A program made the position numbers and the translations under genes. From Cryptomeria japonica (taxonomy: Eukaryota > Streptophyta > Pinopsida > Cupressales > Cupressaceae): DNA of 64,000 nucleotides. Shown in pieces: positions 54,621 to 64,000 of the stretch (position 1 is its first letter; the number at the start of each line of letters is the position of its first letter). The DNA lies in the NCBI RefSeq assembly GCF_030272615.1, contig NC_081405.1, positions 648,061,420 through 648,125,419 of the forward strand, given 5' to 3'. The notes below the pieces were generated by a model that was not told the DNA's origin, did not search any database, and saw only the letters and a program-made list of their open reading frames with translations.

Positions 54621-55600
54621 AAGTTCCAACTGAGAATCTCTCTTTTCTCATGTATACCATCACTTCATCACCAACTTCAAATTCCTTATGTCTCATCTTC
54701 TCATCTTCCTTCTCCTTATATTTGTTGTTCATGTCTTCCAAATGCTTTTTAACCTGAATATGCAATGCTACCATGTGATCTACAAATTCTTTTGCTTCTG
54801 AAGTCTTCCAGTCTTCATTGCTAATGTCTCTCAATTCTGCTATTCCTCTAGGATGCACTCTGGTAACGATCTCAAAAGGTGTTTTTCTAGTACTTCTATT
54901 CACTGAATTGTTATAGGAAAACTCTGCTTGTGCAAGGATAAAATCCCAACTTCTGGTTTTATCTCCCACTAAACATCTCAACAAGTTTCCCAAACTCCTG
55001 TTAACTACTTTTGTCTATCCATTAGTCTGTGGATGAAAAGTAGAACTAGAATTCAAGTCTGTCTTCATCTTCTTCGAAAGTGTTCTCCACAAATAGCCAA
55101 CAAACTTGGTGTCTCTATCTAAAACTATGCTCTTAGGTAATCCATGCAATCTCACCACTTCTTTGAAAAATAGGTCTGCTACATGTAATGCATCTGATGT
55201 ATTCTTAGAAGGTATGAAATGAGCCATCTTTGAAAATACATCCACTACCACAAATATATAATCATTCCATCTCAGTGTCTTAGGCAATCCAAGTACAAAA
55301 TCCATACTTATATTCTTCCAAGGTCTTACTAGTACTGTCAAATGTTTATACATTCTCACATTCTAACTACTACCTTTTGCAACTTGACAAACTCTACAAA
55401 TCTACACATATCTCTTAACATCCTTATGAATCTAGGGCCAAAATTACTATTCACTCATGAATGCAACTATTTTATCAATGCCAAAATGTCCAGCTAAACC
55501 TCCGCTATGTTTCTCTTTGATTAGGTTCTCTCTCATGGAACTCTTAGGTATGCATAACTGAACTCTCTTGAATAACATCCCATCATGAATGAACTAATCT
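54621..55600 (-). pseudogene. Chromovirus B integrase
   Basis: Minus strand. The zinc finger is readable near 55560-55380 (GHFGIDK and ICRVCQVAK). Core: [12 protein letters not shown] (first Asp), [11 protein letters not shown] (second Asp), HPQTNG, a stop, then TKVVNRSLGNLLRCL with Lys at the position of the catalytic Glu. FSYNNSVNRSTRKTPFEIV follows. Two stops and one frame change. Confidence 0.93.
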
Positions 55601-55865
55601 AGCCATTTGATCCTATCAACCATAACCGGTTCTCTACATGATTTCCAAGGTTCTACAAAATCCGGGTCTTCATCATAGAAGGTCTTCAAATATTCAAAAC
55701 CTAATACTGTCACTCTTATCTCTATCAGCAAATTCCTTCTCCTACTCAATGCATCAACAAATTTGTTAGATTCCCACTTCTATGTTTCAACACAAATGTG
55801 TAACTCTACAATAATTCTACCCATCTCATATGTCTCTGATTCAAATTACTCTGATTGTTCAAATA

Positions 55866-56444
55866 CTACAAAGCTTGAGGATCTATATACAACACAAACT
55901 CCTTAGGCAACAAGTAGTGTCTCCATTTCTTCAAGGCTTGAACTATGGCATAAAATTCCTGATCATACACTGAATATCTCTTTCGGGCATCATTAAATTT
56001 CTCACTGAAATAGGCTACTATTGTCCCTTCTTGACTCAAAACTACTCCTATTGTTGTTCCACTTGCATCACAATTCACTTGGAATACTTTATTGAAATCT
56101 GATAAAGCTAACACAGGATGCTCAGTCACTTTCAGCTTCAACAATTCAAAACTTTTGTTTGCTCCGATGGTCCACTTGAATTCCTTCTGATCTCCTCTCA
56201 TGGTCTCAGTCATAGGGTTACAAACTGAACTAAAATTTCTGATAAACTTCTGATAAAAACTAGCCAATCCATGAAATGATCTTACCTCTCCAATGCTTTC
56301 TAGTGTAGGCCACTCAACAATGGTTTTCACTTTCTCAGGGTCCATCTTCAAACCATCCTCAGATATCACAAATCCTAAATAGAATAACTCATCCTTCATG
56401 AAAGTACACTTCTTGATATTTATCATCATCTTTTCTTGTCTCAA
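55866..56444 (-). pseudogene. Chromovirus B RT connection and RNase H
   Basis: Open minus frame of 192 codons: LFYLGFVISEDGLKMDPEKV, FHGLASFYQKFIRNF, then RNase H VNCDASGTTIGVVLSQEG, YFSEKFNDARKRYSVYDQEF, YIDPQAL (Pro in place of the usual Asn after the last Asp). Confidence 0.93.
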
Positions 56445-56447
56445 TCT

Positions 56448-56960
56448 CTACAAAACTTGTCTTAACTGCAAAAAATTCTCTTCTTTTGTTCTACTAAAAA
56501 TCAGAATGTCATCCAAATACACAATAACAAAATTACCCAGGAATTTCTTTAATACCTCATTCATCAGCCTCATGAAAGTGCTTGGTGCATTAGTCAATCG
56601 AAAAGGCATCACCAACCATTCATATAGTCCTTTGTTTGTCTTAAATGTTGCTTCCACTCATCACCTTCTTTGATCCTAATCTGATGATATCCACTATTCA
56701 AATCTATCTTTGTAAAGTATTTTTCTCCACTCAAATAGTCCATTATCTCATCCATCCTAGGCAAAGGAAACCAGTATTTCACTATGATCTTGTTTATTAC
56801 TCTTGAATTGGTACACATCCTCCATTATCCATTCTTCTTAGGTGCTAATACTACTAGTACTACACAAGGGCTCAAACTCTCCCTGGTCAAACCTTTCTTC
56901 AACAACTCCTACACTTGTCTATTTAGTTCTTCATTCTCTGTCAGTGTCAACTAGTGTGCA
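56448..56960 (-). pseudogene. Chromovirus B reverse transcriptase
   Basis: Minus strand: CTNSRVINKIIVKYWFPLPR and [20 protein letters not shown] at 56818-56640; after a frame change, [20 protein letters not shown] and the catalytic [13 protein letters not shown] with both aspartates. The RT N-terminus runs back to about 56960 with stops. Confidence 0.93.
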
Positions 56961-57424
56961 ACTTTGTTAGGAAAACTAGCTCTAGGAACCAAGTCCATGC
57001 AATGACTAATACTTCTAACAGGTGGCAATCCATTAGGTACATTATCTGAAATGATGTCCTCATATTCTATCAGCAAATCTCTTATCTATGTTGCGTGTTC
57101 TCCTTCTAGTACCAGTCTCTCAGTCTTCTTATGTATTAAGGCAAATTTCACATTCTCATGTCTCATTCCATCCATGAATTTCCTTCTGTCTACTAAACAG
57201 ATCCTGGTATTTGTACAGACTTCACTCTTCAAAGGTTCCTTCAAAGGTAACAAGGTTTACTTCATCCCATTGGCCACAATAGTGTATGTATTCTTCCTCC
57301 CATCATGTATTGCATGTTTATCAAACTACCAAGGTCTTCCCAACAAAAGATGACAAATATCCATAGGCATAATATCACACAAAAATTCATAATGATAATT
57401 CTCAATTTTCAATTTTACCAAACA

Positions 57425-57724
57425 CTATTCACTTACTAACAACTTATGTTCATCCTGAACCCATGCTATCTGATAAGGCTTAGGGTGTTTCAATCTCTCT
57501 AATTTCAACTTATTCACCATCTCCTTTGAAACTAGATTATCTAAACTACCACTATCAATAACAACTTTACAACACCCACCAGATACCTCACATCTGGTCT
57601 CGAGCAGGTTCTTCCTCTGCAAGGGTTCTTCATCTCCTCTAGTATGACACAAAGCTCTCCTTATTATCAATAGTTCTCCATCTTCCGGTTTATTATCTAA
57701 TATGGTGGGGTTTTCTTCCACCAC
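57425..57724 (-). pseudogene. Chromovirus B protease
   Basis: Minus strand: GGCCKVVIDSGSLDNLVSKE with an intact Asp-Ser-Gly active site, then a Lys/Leu-rich stretch. The C-terminal half (57424-57290) has the LLGRPW-like region in a shifted frame. Confidence 0.88.
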
Positions 57725-58755
57725 TTCTACTCTTCTGGTAGCCTCTTTCTTCTTACATTCAAATGAACGGTGTCCTTCTTCTTCACACTTAGAGAAGGTT
57801 CCTCTAAATGTCTTATTGTCTTGTCTTCCAAATTTCTCAATCCGGTAACCATCTGGTTCTCTCCTTTGGTAGAAATTTGTATCATCCTTCCAGTATTAGT
57901 TATCTGATCTGTACCAGTTCCTCTTCCTCGATATATCCTCTTCCTCCTTGAAATATTCCTTTGGTAAACCTTCCACCTCTAACTCTCTTTATCTCCTCAT
58001 GTCTTTTATTCAATTTCTCTTCAGCCTTTAGTGCATACTGGTAAGCCTCTTTAACACTCTTTAATTTGATCATACTGAATTCATCTTATATAGACATCTA
58101 CAATCCATTCAAATATCTTACAATCTATTCAACTTCATCATCAACATGTCCGTATTTGATGTTCAATTTATAAAATGCTTCAGTGTACTTCTTCACACTA
58201 GATTCCTCTGTCTCAGGTTTTGCAATTTCTGGAACAAATCCACTTGATAATTCGTTGGGTCAAACTTTTTATTTTAACTTAGCAATCATCCGATCCCATG
58301 TCTTAGTCTTTTCTTTACCTCTTCTTTGTCTATCAACAAATAAATTCCGCCACCAAAGAGATGCATGACCTTTCAACCGGGTACAAGAATATTTCACCTT
58401 CCTCTCTTCTGCAGTGTTTTCAAAATCGAAATACTTCTCCATCTTTGAAATTAAATCCATCAATTCATGTGAATCTAACTTCCCATCATATTCCAGTGGG
58501 CTAAAATGAGGTTTAGTGTTTGCCCTACTCAAAACCCTTAAAAACCCTTCTTCATCTAGATCAACTACTGGTAGGTTCACTTGTTCTACTAGGGCTTCTT
58601 ATCCTTCATCTTTTCTTACAACTTCAATATATCAGCCTCTTCTCTGGGCCGTCTCCACGACTTCTAACTGGGTTGCTATTCCTTGCAACATCTCCATCAT
58701 AGCAGGGTCTGCAATCTGATGAACTCCACCATTCCTAGTTCCTCTCTGTGCCATT
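57725..58755 (-). pseudogene. Chromovirus B gag
   Basis: Minus strand: FSPLEYDGKLDSHELMDLIS and KYSCTRLKGHASLWWRNL at 58580-58269 (retrotrans_gag core). The zinc knuckle relic FSKCEEEGHRSFEC near 57815-57770 has Ser for the first Cys. The likely start is the ATG at 58755 (MAQRGTRNGG-like). Several stops lie between 58269 and 57860. Confidence 0.88.
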
Positions 58756-58839
58756 GATTCACACTAGTCCTCTGCAATTGCAGGTCGGATCTACAATTTG
58801 CACCTTATAAAAAAATTCAGGACACACAACCTCTGGAAT

Positions 58840-58858
58840 GAAAATTTTCTTTGATACC
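58840..58858 (-). promoter_or_regulatory. Chromovirus B primer-binding site (degraded)
   Basis: Minus strand GTGGTATCAAAG, a changed TGGTATCAGAGC, three bases from the LTR end. Confidence 0.75.
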
Positions 58859-58861
58859 ACT

Positions 58862-59661
58862 TGAAGTAGTCACCAGTGAGGAGGGACCTCAAGGAGATTA
58901 GTCCAGACCGGTCAGCAAGAGTAAACACAATAGAACACATAGATAGGATGGAGGAAATGTAGAACATAGAGTTTAATTGCATAAAATTTGATTAAATCCA
59001 ACCAGTAACAATTGGGTTACAACGTACTGGCACACAGGCCTAGTAGAATAGGTCACAACCGTGACCTTGAATCGAAAGATCTATCTTCTAGGCACAGTCT
59101 ATCTATCTAATACTTTGATTGATTCTAATTGATTACATTCTAAAGCATGATTACAAATATATATATATATATATATATAGATCGATCCAAAGGATCCAGT
59201 CGGCCCAAAAAGGATCAAAACCTGAAGAACAAGACCTAATGTGCAAAATAAACAAGGTCAGCCTTCACCATGAGATTCCTCTGAAAAATCTAAAGGATGA
59301 AACATAGATCATGGGAAAAGGTTGGCCACATGTCAAGAAACATCAAGATCAATGCTCAAGGCTCCACAAGCTTTAGAATGGGTTCTTGTATATCACCAGA
59401 ATAGGTCTCAAGCAACCAGTAACAAGAAACTATCATGGAAACCAGTAGCGATATCTTGTCAGTAAGTGATCCAATTGAGATGCAATTTGAAAGAAAGAAA
59501 TATTATCAAGTCTTCAAGTAGAATCCAAATCCACGGGATCCAATGAGCCAAAACAAGGACACATAGAAAGAAAATAGAAACTGCAAACAAAAAATAAAAC
59601 ATAAAAGAAAATGTTTTTGGTTGATGCAAGATTGTTGTGAACTGGGGATGCTCCAGCATCA
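58862..59661 (-). repeat. Chromovirus B 5' LTR (800 bp)
   Basis: Plus strand TGAAGTAGTCACCAG to GGGGATGCTCCAGCATCA. It holds an (AT)n run (59157-59179) that is longer than in the left LTR (about 53722-53730), an expansion since insertion. Confidence 0.94.
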
Positions 59662-59666
59662 GGAAT

Positions 59667-59926
59667 ATTTTACTATTTCTCCTACTACCTCTACCTACCC
59701 TTTCATCTCATTGAACCATGTGTCATCATTGTGTGCTCTCTTGTCTCTTAGCCTTGCCTTTATAAGCAAGCTCATCTACATTGTATGTAATAACTCTTGA
59801 TGATCTAGTTGATCAGTATTTTGTGATTGATTAAGAGTAAAGTTTATTCTTATCAATCTATTTTGTCTCTCTTATTGTGCTATTCAATGTGCTCTTGATC
59901 TTGGCTATTTTCAAAAAATTCTCACA
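59667..59926 (+). repeat. Copia C 5' LTR, second part
   Basis: Resumes after the second ggaat copy and ends TTCTCACA next to the primer site. The two parts total about 475 bp. TTTATAAG at 59759-59766 is a likely TATA box. Confidence 0.85.
59759..59766 (+). promoter_or_regulatory. TATA box in copia C LTR
   Basis: GCCTTTATAAGCAAG, about 165 bases before the LTR end, a normal position for the LTR promoter. Confidence 0.65.
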
Positions 59927-59939
59927 TGGTATCAGATCC
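59927..59939 (+). promoter_or_regulatory. Copia C primer-binding site
   Basis: TGGTATCAGATCC directly at the LTR end; initiator tRNA-Met complement with one change (GAGC to GATC). Confidence 0.88.
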
Positions 59940-61835
59940 ATTGGGGCTTCATTGAGTAGTCATTTTTTGAGAGCTTTTGGAGGCTTCGATTTCGGATTTT
60001 GGGAGCTTATCTTTTTTGGTGCATCCTATGGTGATTTGGACATCACAATTTAGTCTGGTAGGCCATTTCCATAAATTTTGAGTATAAACTCAGCCTATTT
60101 TAGAGAAAATCAGATTTGGAGGAAAAAATTAGCCAATTTGGCTAAGTACGGTATAGATTTATTTAAAAAATATTAATAATTAGTTTTTTTTTCTGTGAAT
60201 TTTTTTTAAAAAAAATATAGTAATAATTCACAGTTTTTTAGGAGAATAATTGTACAAGTTTTTTTTTGAAAAAGTCTTTAAAAAAAAAGAAACAAAAAAA
60301 AAAATTATAGGGTGGTTAAACCCCGTTGCCCCTGACCCCCGTACCATTGCATTAATTTTGCAAGGATTTTTTTTGTGTGGCAACCATATCATGCCATCCA
60401 TCCACTGCTCCATACTCTGACCCCACCTCATAGGCTTCCTCACCATGTCCACCATCGGTTTCTAGCTGCTTCTCCCATTGTCATCTGCATCTGCTGACTC
60501 GACCTACTCCTGTTCGCTCCCTCCGACCACTGCTTACCTTTTTGATGTCTTTCCCTACTCTACCCTCGTGTCTCTTAGCATGCTTTCTACTCTCAACGCC
60601 TACATAGTCACTCCTCCCCATCGACTGCTCCACATCTCCGACACCCTGTTGTCCCGTACCTCGATGGTAACAACCACAACTCGTCCACCTCTGCCAAAGT
60701 TGTCACTTTGCCAGTCCTCGGCGAGCCCACGCCTGCCAGTTGATGACACACAGAGATGACTGATTTGCCTGGGAGGCAATTATTTTTCAAGACAAACCTG
60801 CCAGCTAGGAGACACGTGTCATCTCATGATTCACCCAAGTAAGCTTTTTCCCAACTCAGCACCATGTGGCACCTTCTAATTCACCCACGTAGAATATGAC
60901 ATTGACAATCAATGATACAGCCTACCCAGTTGGCAAGCCAAGTCATTGACTTGACTATATGCCACATAATTTGCTGACTCATCCACCACGTGCACCACCA
61001 CATCATCCATCTGGAATCAGTAACCATGCATTGTCATCTTGCCATGTGTTAGCCTGGTCAACGCCACGTCATCATGTTTGTATAGTATGGACACCATGCA
61101 GGGTGAAGGTGAAGGTCTTGTGATGGCCAAACAGGCATCAAGTTTAAGCCCGTTGAATGCTGACATCAGCATTGCATCAACTTTTTTTAGAAAATTTGGA
61201 GCCCCCTCTCATTGAGTTTTTGATTTCGTAGTTCAACTTCAAGAGGCCATATCTTGCTCATTTTTGCTCCTTTTTTGGTGCAATTTTTTTTTTATTTGGG
61301 CGAATTTTTCATGGTCTTCATAGTGGTGGAGGAATTTTATAATTTTGATAGATAAAGCTTTCATAATTTGCAATTTTTTATGACTATACCTATCTAATCA
61401 TCAATTTTGCAACTTCAGAGGCCTCCTTTGGAGTCATGCAACCTCCTTTTCAAGTGTCATTTTTTTTGAAAGTTCATAATTTTTTGTCTACTTTCATAAT
61501 CAGCCATTAGTTTGCAGTGTTTTTGAGTAGAAATTGTACTTTCATTATTTAGTCATTTTTGGCATATTTGGTACTTGTATTTTTCTTGGATCTCAATTTA
61601 GATCACTTGCAGTATTTTTTGGGGTCTCTTATAGCCTATTTGAGGAAGTTTTAAAGTTGAAATCAAAATTCCAATTTGCCATTTTTTGCAAGTGGCCCAT
61701 TGTACATGCACTAAGTATAAAGTGCCAAATCATCCATTTGGTAGGGGGGGGGCAGGGTTCTTGATTGAGTAATTTGGGGGAGTGTCTTGTGTGATTGTTC
61801 CTCTCTTTATCTTTTTTTTTTTTCATTTTGGTGCT
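59940..61835 (+). other. Copia C leader, non-coding
   Basis: About 1.9 kb between primer site and gag with no protein motif. It has poly-T/poly-A stretches (60180-60300), a C-rich part (60300-60760) and repeated CCACGT/CACCA motifs (60820-61060). The length is unusual for a copia leader, so an old insertion is possible, but no ends were found. Confidence 0.55.
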
Positions 61836-62710
61836 ATGGGTTCAACTAAATTTCTACTTTTAACTCCACATAATTATGCATGATGGAAGATTAAGGCATG
61901 TAGTAAACTAATGGAAAAAGGACTCATTCATTATGTAATAGAACTATAATAGCACCACTTGATCCTAAGGATGATCTTAATTCTGAAGCTAAATGACTCA
62001 CTAAAAATTGTATGGCACTTGGAACATTGAGAAAGTATGCATCAGATGACCTCATTTTTCACATTGAGAAGTGTACACCAATTAAAGAGGCTTGCGATAT
62101 TTATGAGAAATTGTATGGTCAAGTTGATGAGATTAAGGGATACAAGCTTGATAGTGAACTCACAACATTGGATCCCAAGGATTTTGATACAATCCAAGAT
62201 TTTATCACAAAAGAAAATGATCTAAGAAAAAAGGTAAAGGATTGTGGCATTGACAAAAAGGATGCTCAATTGGTTTACAACTTGTTGGACAAGCTTCCAT
62301 TAGAGTATGCAGCCTTTGTATCTAGCTTTCACACCCATTGATTGGCTCAAGGTGCCTCCTACACTCCACCATCCTTTGATGAATTTATGGAGATGTTTAT
62401 TATTGAGCAATCTAAGTTGACCAAGATGGGGATTCTCAATTCTTCAAAGTCACAAGCTTTGGTGGCTAATAAAGGGAATCAAAGCAATCAAGGAAAAGGA
62501 AATAACCAAAAGCAACCTAAGTCTAAACCACAACAAGATTGAGCATAATCATTATCTCCACAACAAGGTGATTCTACATCCTCACCTAAGAGGAAATCAA
62601 ATAAGGACAATCTTTTTTGTGCATATTGCAAGAAGTCAGGACATGATTAACAACATTGTTACAAGAAGGATATTAATGGATTGAAAAATCTTCTTGAGAA
62701 TAAAAAAATC
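61836..62710 (+). pseudogene. Copia C gag
   Basis: ATG 61836 opens MGSTKFLLLTPHNYA, the copia gag start (LTxxNYxxWK). The UBN2 body is open at 62012-62341 (CTPIKEACDIYEKLYGQVDE, LLDKLPLEYAAFVSSFHTH). The Gln/Asn/Lys-rich stretch and zinc knuckle CAYCKKSGHD-stop-QHC are near 62617-62660. Four stops. It would package the RNA. Confidence 0.88.
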
Positions 62711-63596
62711 AGTTTGCCTTCTATAATGTCTACTTCAGCTTCTTCCAAAGAAAAGGATAAAGGAAAGGATCAATCTTTTGGGACAGATAAAGGAAAGGGA
62801 CAGTCTCTTTGTGCTACTACAAATCATGATTCAGGGAGATGGCTTCTAGATTCAGGGGTTTCTCATCATATGGAATCTTCACAGTCTATGTTCTCTTCAT
62901 TTGAGCCTTTCACCATGCTGCAATTTTTTATGGGCAATCATACATACATGGATGTGATTGGGAAAGGATTTATTTCCCTTGGGGATAGCTCCTTCTATGA
63001 TGTGTTGTGTGTACCCGATTTGACAAACAATCTTCTTTCCATCTATCAAATCACACATGGGGCAACAAGGAAAACTGTGGAGTTCACACCTGATTCAGTT
63101 ATCATTAGAGACTTGGAGACTAGAGCTATCATTGTGACTGTGGTGGTGGATAATGCATCTCAGTTGTACTCCTTTTCACATTTTGGTCCTTTTGATGAGG
63201 TTGATTCTTCATATGTTGATGATTTATATTTTTCAGGAGAAATTTGGGTACTTGAACTTGGGGATTCTCACAGGTTACCCCATTCTTGACCCTTGCATTT
63301 CATCTCCTCCTATTGATATCGCACCACCTATTGCACCTGATGATGGAGATAGTGCGACAGATTTTATTTCTTGTGATTCAATGCAATAGGATATTCCATG
63401 TCTTCCAACTTCAGTTCATTGGGATGACTACTTAACAGACATTGCAAGTTTGTTTGTGGAGTCAACCTTGCATATTTGGGAGACATCATTGATGATTTTC
63501 ATCTTCTCTTTAATGAAGATGACCCTTCTTCAATTGTTGCGAGAGAACACTCTAACCCTCTTGTTCATTATTTTGGCTTGATGATTCATCATCCTT
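62711..63596 (+). pseudogene. Copia C protease and start of pre-integrase
   Basis: RWLLDSGVSHHMES carries the protease active site (Asp-Ser-Gly intact, Val for the usual Cys/Ala). VLCVPDLTNNLLSIYQI and the ASQLYSF stretch before the pre-integrase follow. The frame is open to 63289; later frames have several stops. The pre-integrase HHCC finger is not reached before 63597. Confidence 0.88.
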
Positions 63597-64000
63597 TGTT
63601 GTCATTGATGAAACACTCACACACACACATATGATTATATTTGACTACCGGTGTAACTTCAATTGTTTACACTATCAGCTGGTATACTTAGTGGTTAATC
63701 TCTAACTAATACTTTGTGTTAACTGAAATGTGTATAAGACACAACCTATGGTTATACTAAGTCGACATCATGATGAAGATCAAGATGGACATCAAGCAAA
63801 GATTCAAGGACAACGATTCATATGTTTTATTCAAACCGGTATTAATTGTTCCAACTAGTATTTGTTGATTTTTGTGATCAGGTTACTAGCACTGTCTGCT
63901 TGGCAACAATTATTGTGATAAGTTATGGTTACTTGTCCAAATACACTACACCTACAAAATTGTGTTATTATCTCTTAAGGCCGACATGAAATCATAAGGC
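63597..64000 (+). repeat. Probable start of another LTR, cut by the window end
   Basis: TGTTGTCATTGATG abruptly follows copia C coding sequence. It resembles the start region of the E LTR (GTGTTGTCATTGATGTC) and is followed by ACCGG-rich non-coding DNA (ACCGGTGTAACTTC, AACCGGTATTAATTG). A (CA)n run lies at 63617-63629. The other end is outside the window, so this is tentative. Confidence 0.5.

Larger units (their letters stand above)
44489..59661 (-). mobile_element. Chromovirus B (Ty3/gypsy), minus strand, in the copia C LTR
   Basis: LTRs at 44489-54224 (split) and 58862-59661, with Pol in gypsy order on the minus strand and a chromodomain at the Pol end. Perfect target duplication ggaat (44484-44488 and 59662-59666). 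The left LTR is interrupted by chromovirus A. RT and protease active sites are intact; many stops elsewhere. Confidence 0.95.
44274..63596 (+). mobile_element. Copia C: 5' part of a Ty1/copia element hosting the nest
   Basis: Plus-strand element inserted in copia D. Its 5' LTR is split into 44274-44488 and 59667-59926 by chromovirus B. Primer site, a long leader, gag and protease follow to about 63596, where another LTR appears to begin. Its RT, integrase and 3' LTR are not in the window. Confidence 0.87.

Noticed and set aside
60478-60759. 93-codon frame in the copia C leader
   Set aside because: Ser/Thr/Pro-rich product from C-rich DNA, no motif, and in the untranslated leader.

Overview
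This is plant nuclear DNA, very probably from a large-genome seed plant. I lean towards a gymnosperm, because it combines several ancient, heavily decayed LTR-retrotransposon families, long AT-rich LTRs and a PLS-type PPR relic. No intact host gene, tRNA, rRNA or CRISPR array is visible. Almost everything is transposable elements inserted into one another. Reading frames are broken by stops and frameshifts, so the coding entries are pseudogenes.

Layout. 0.4-2.2 kb: minus-strand relic of an unidentified transposon-type protein. 2.2-7.2 kb: minus-strand L1-type LINE (zinc knuckle, endonuclease, reverse transcriptase, zf-RVT, RNase H). Its ORF1 is split by a plus-strand Ty1/copia element, copia-1 (7191-14224, target duplication ATATA), and resumes at 14225. 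14526-22052: minus-strand copia-2 (target duplication tccta). 22291-35511: element E, a large copia-type element with gag but no pol. Its 5' LTR carries a 1484-bp LTR-like insertion (target duplication GGTTG), and its gag carries a complete 344-bp TRIM (target duplication caatc). 35.5-39.9 kb: unassigned DNA with hairpins, GA-rich degenerate tandem repeats, AT-rich DNA and an LTR-like segment. 40.0-41.05 kb: minus-strand fragments of three host genes (PPR protein, CstF77, GT47 exostosin).

41.1-63.6 kb is a nest resolved by terminal repeats and target duplications. Copia D (minus) is interrupted at 44274 by copia C (plus). The 5' LTR of C is interrupted by chromovirus B (minus, 44489-59661, target duplication ggaat). 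The left LTR of B is interrupted by chromovirus A (plus, 44587-53518, target duplication caatg). The chromodomain of A is split by a solo LTR (50693-51792, target duplication caagg). That is five layers. Another LTR probably starts at 63597 and runs off the window.

No gene network operates here. The interest lies in the insertion history, the non-autonomous elements (E and the TRIM), the gene-fragment cluster, and several repeats that the elements do not explain. Identities were judged by eye; no alignment or database search was run.
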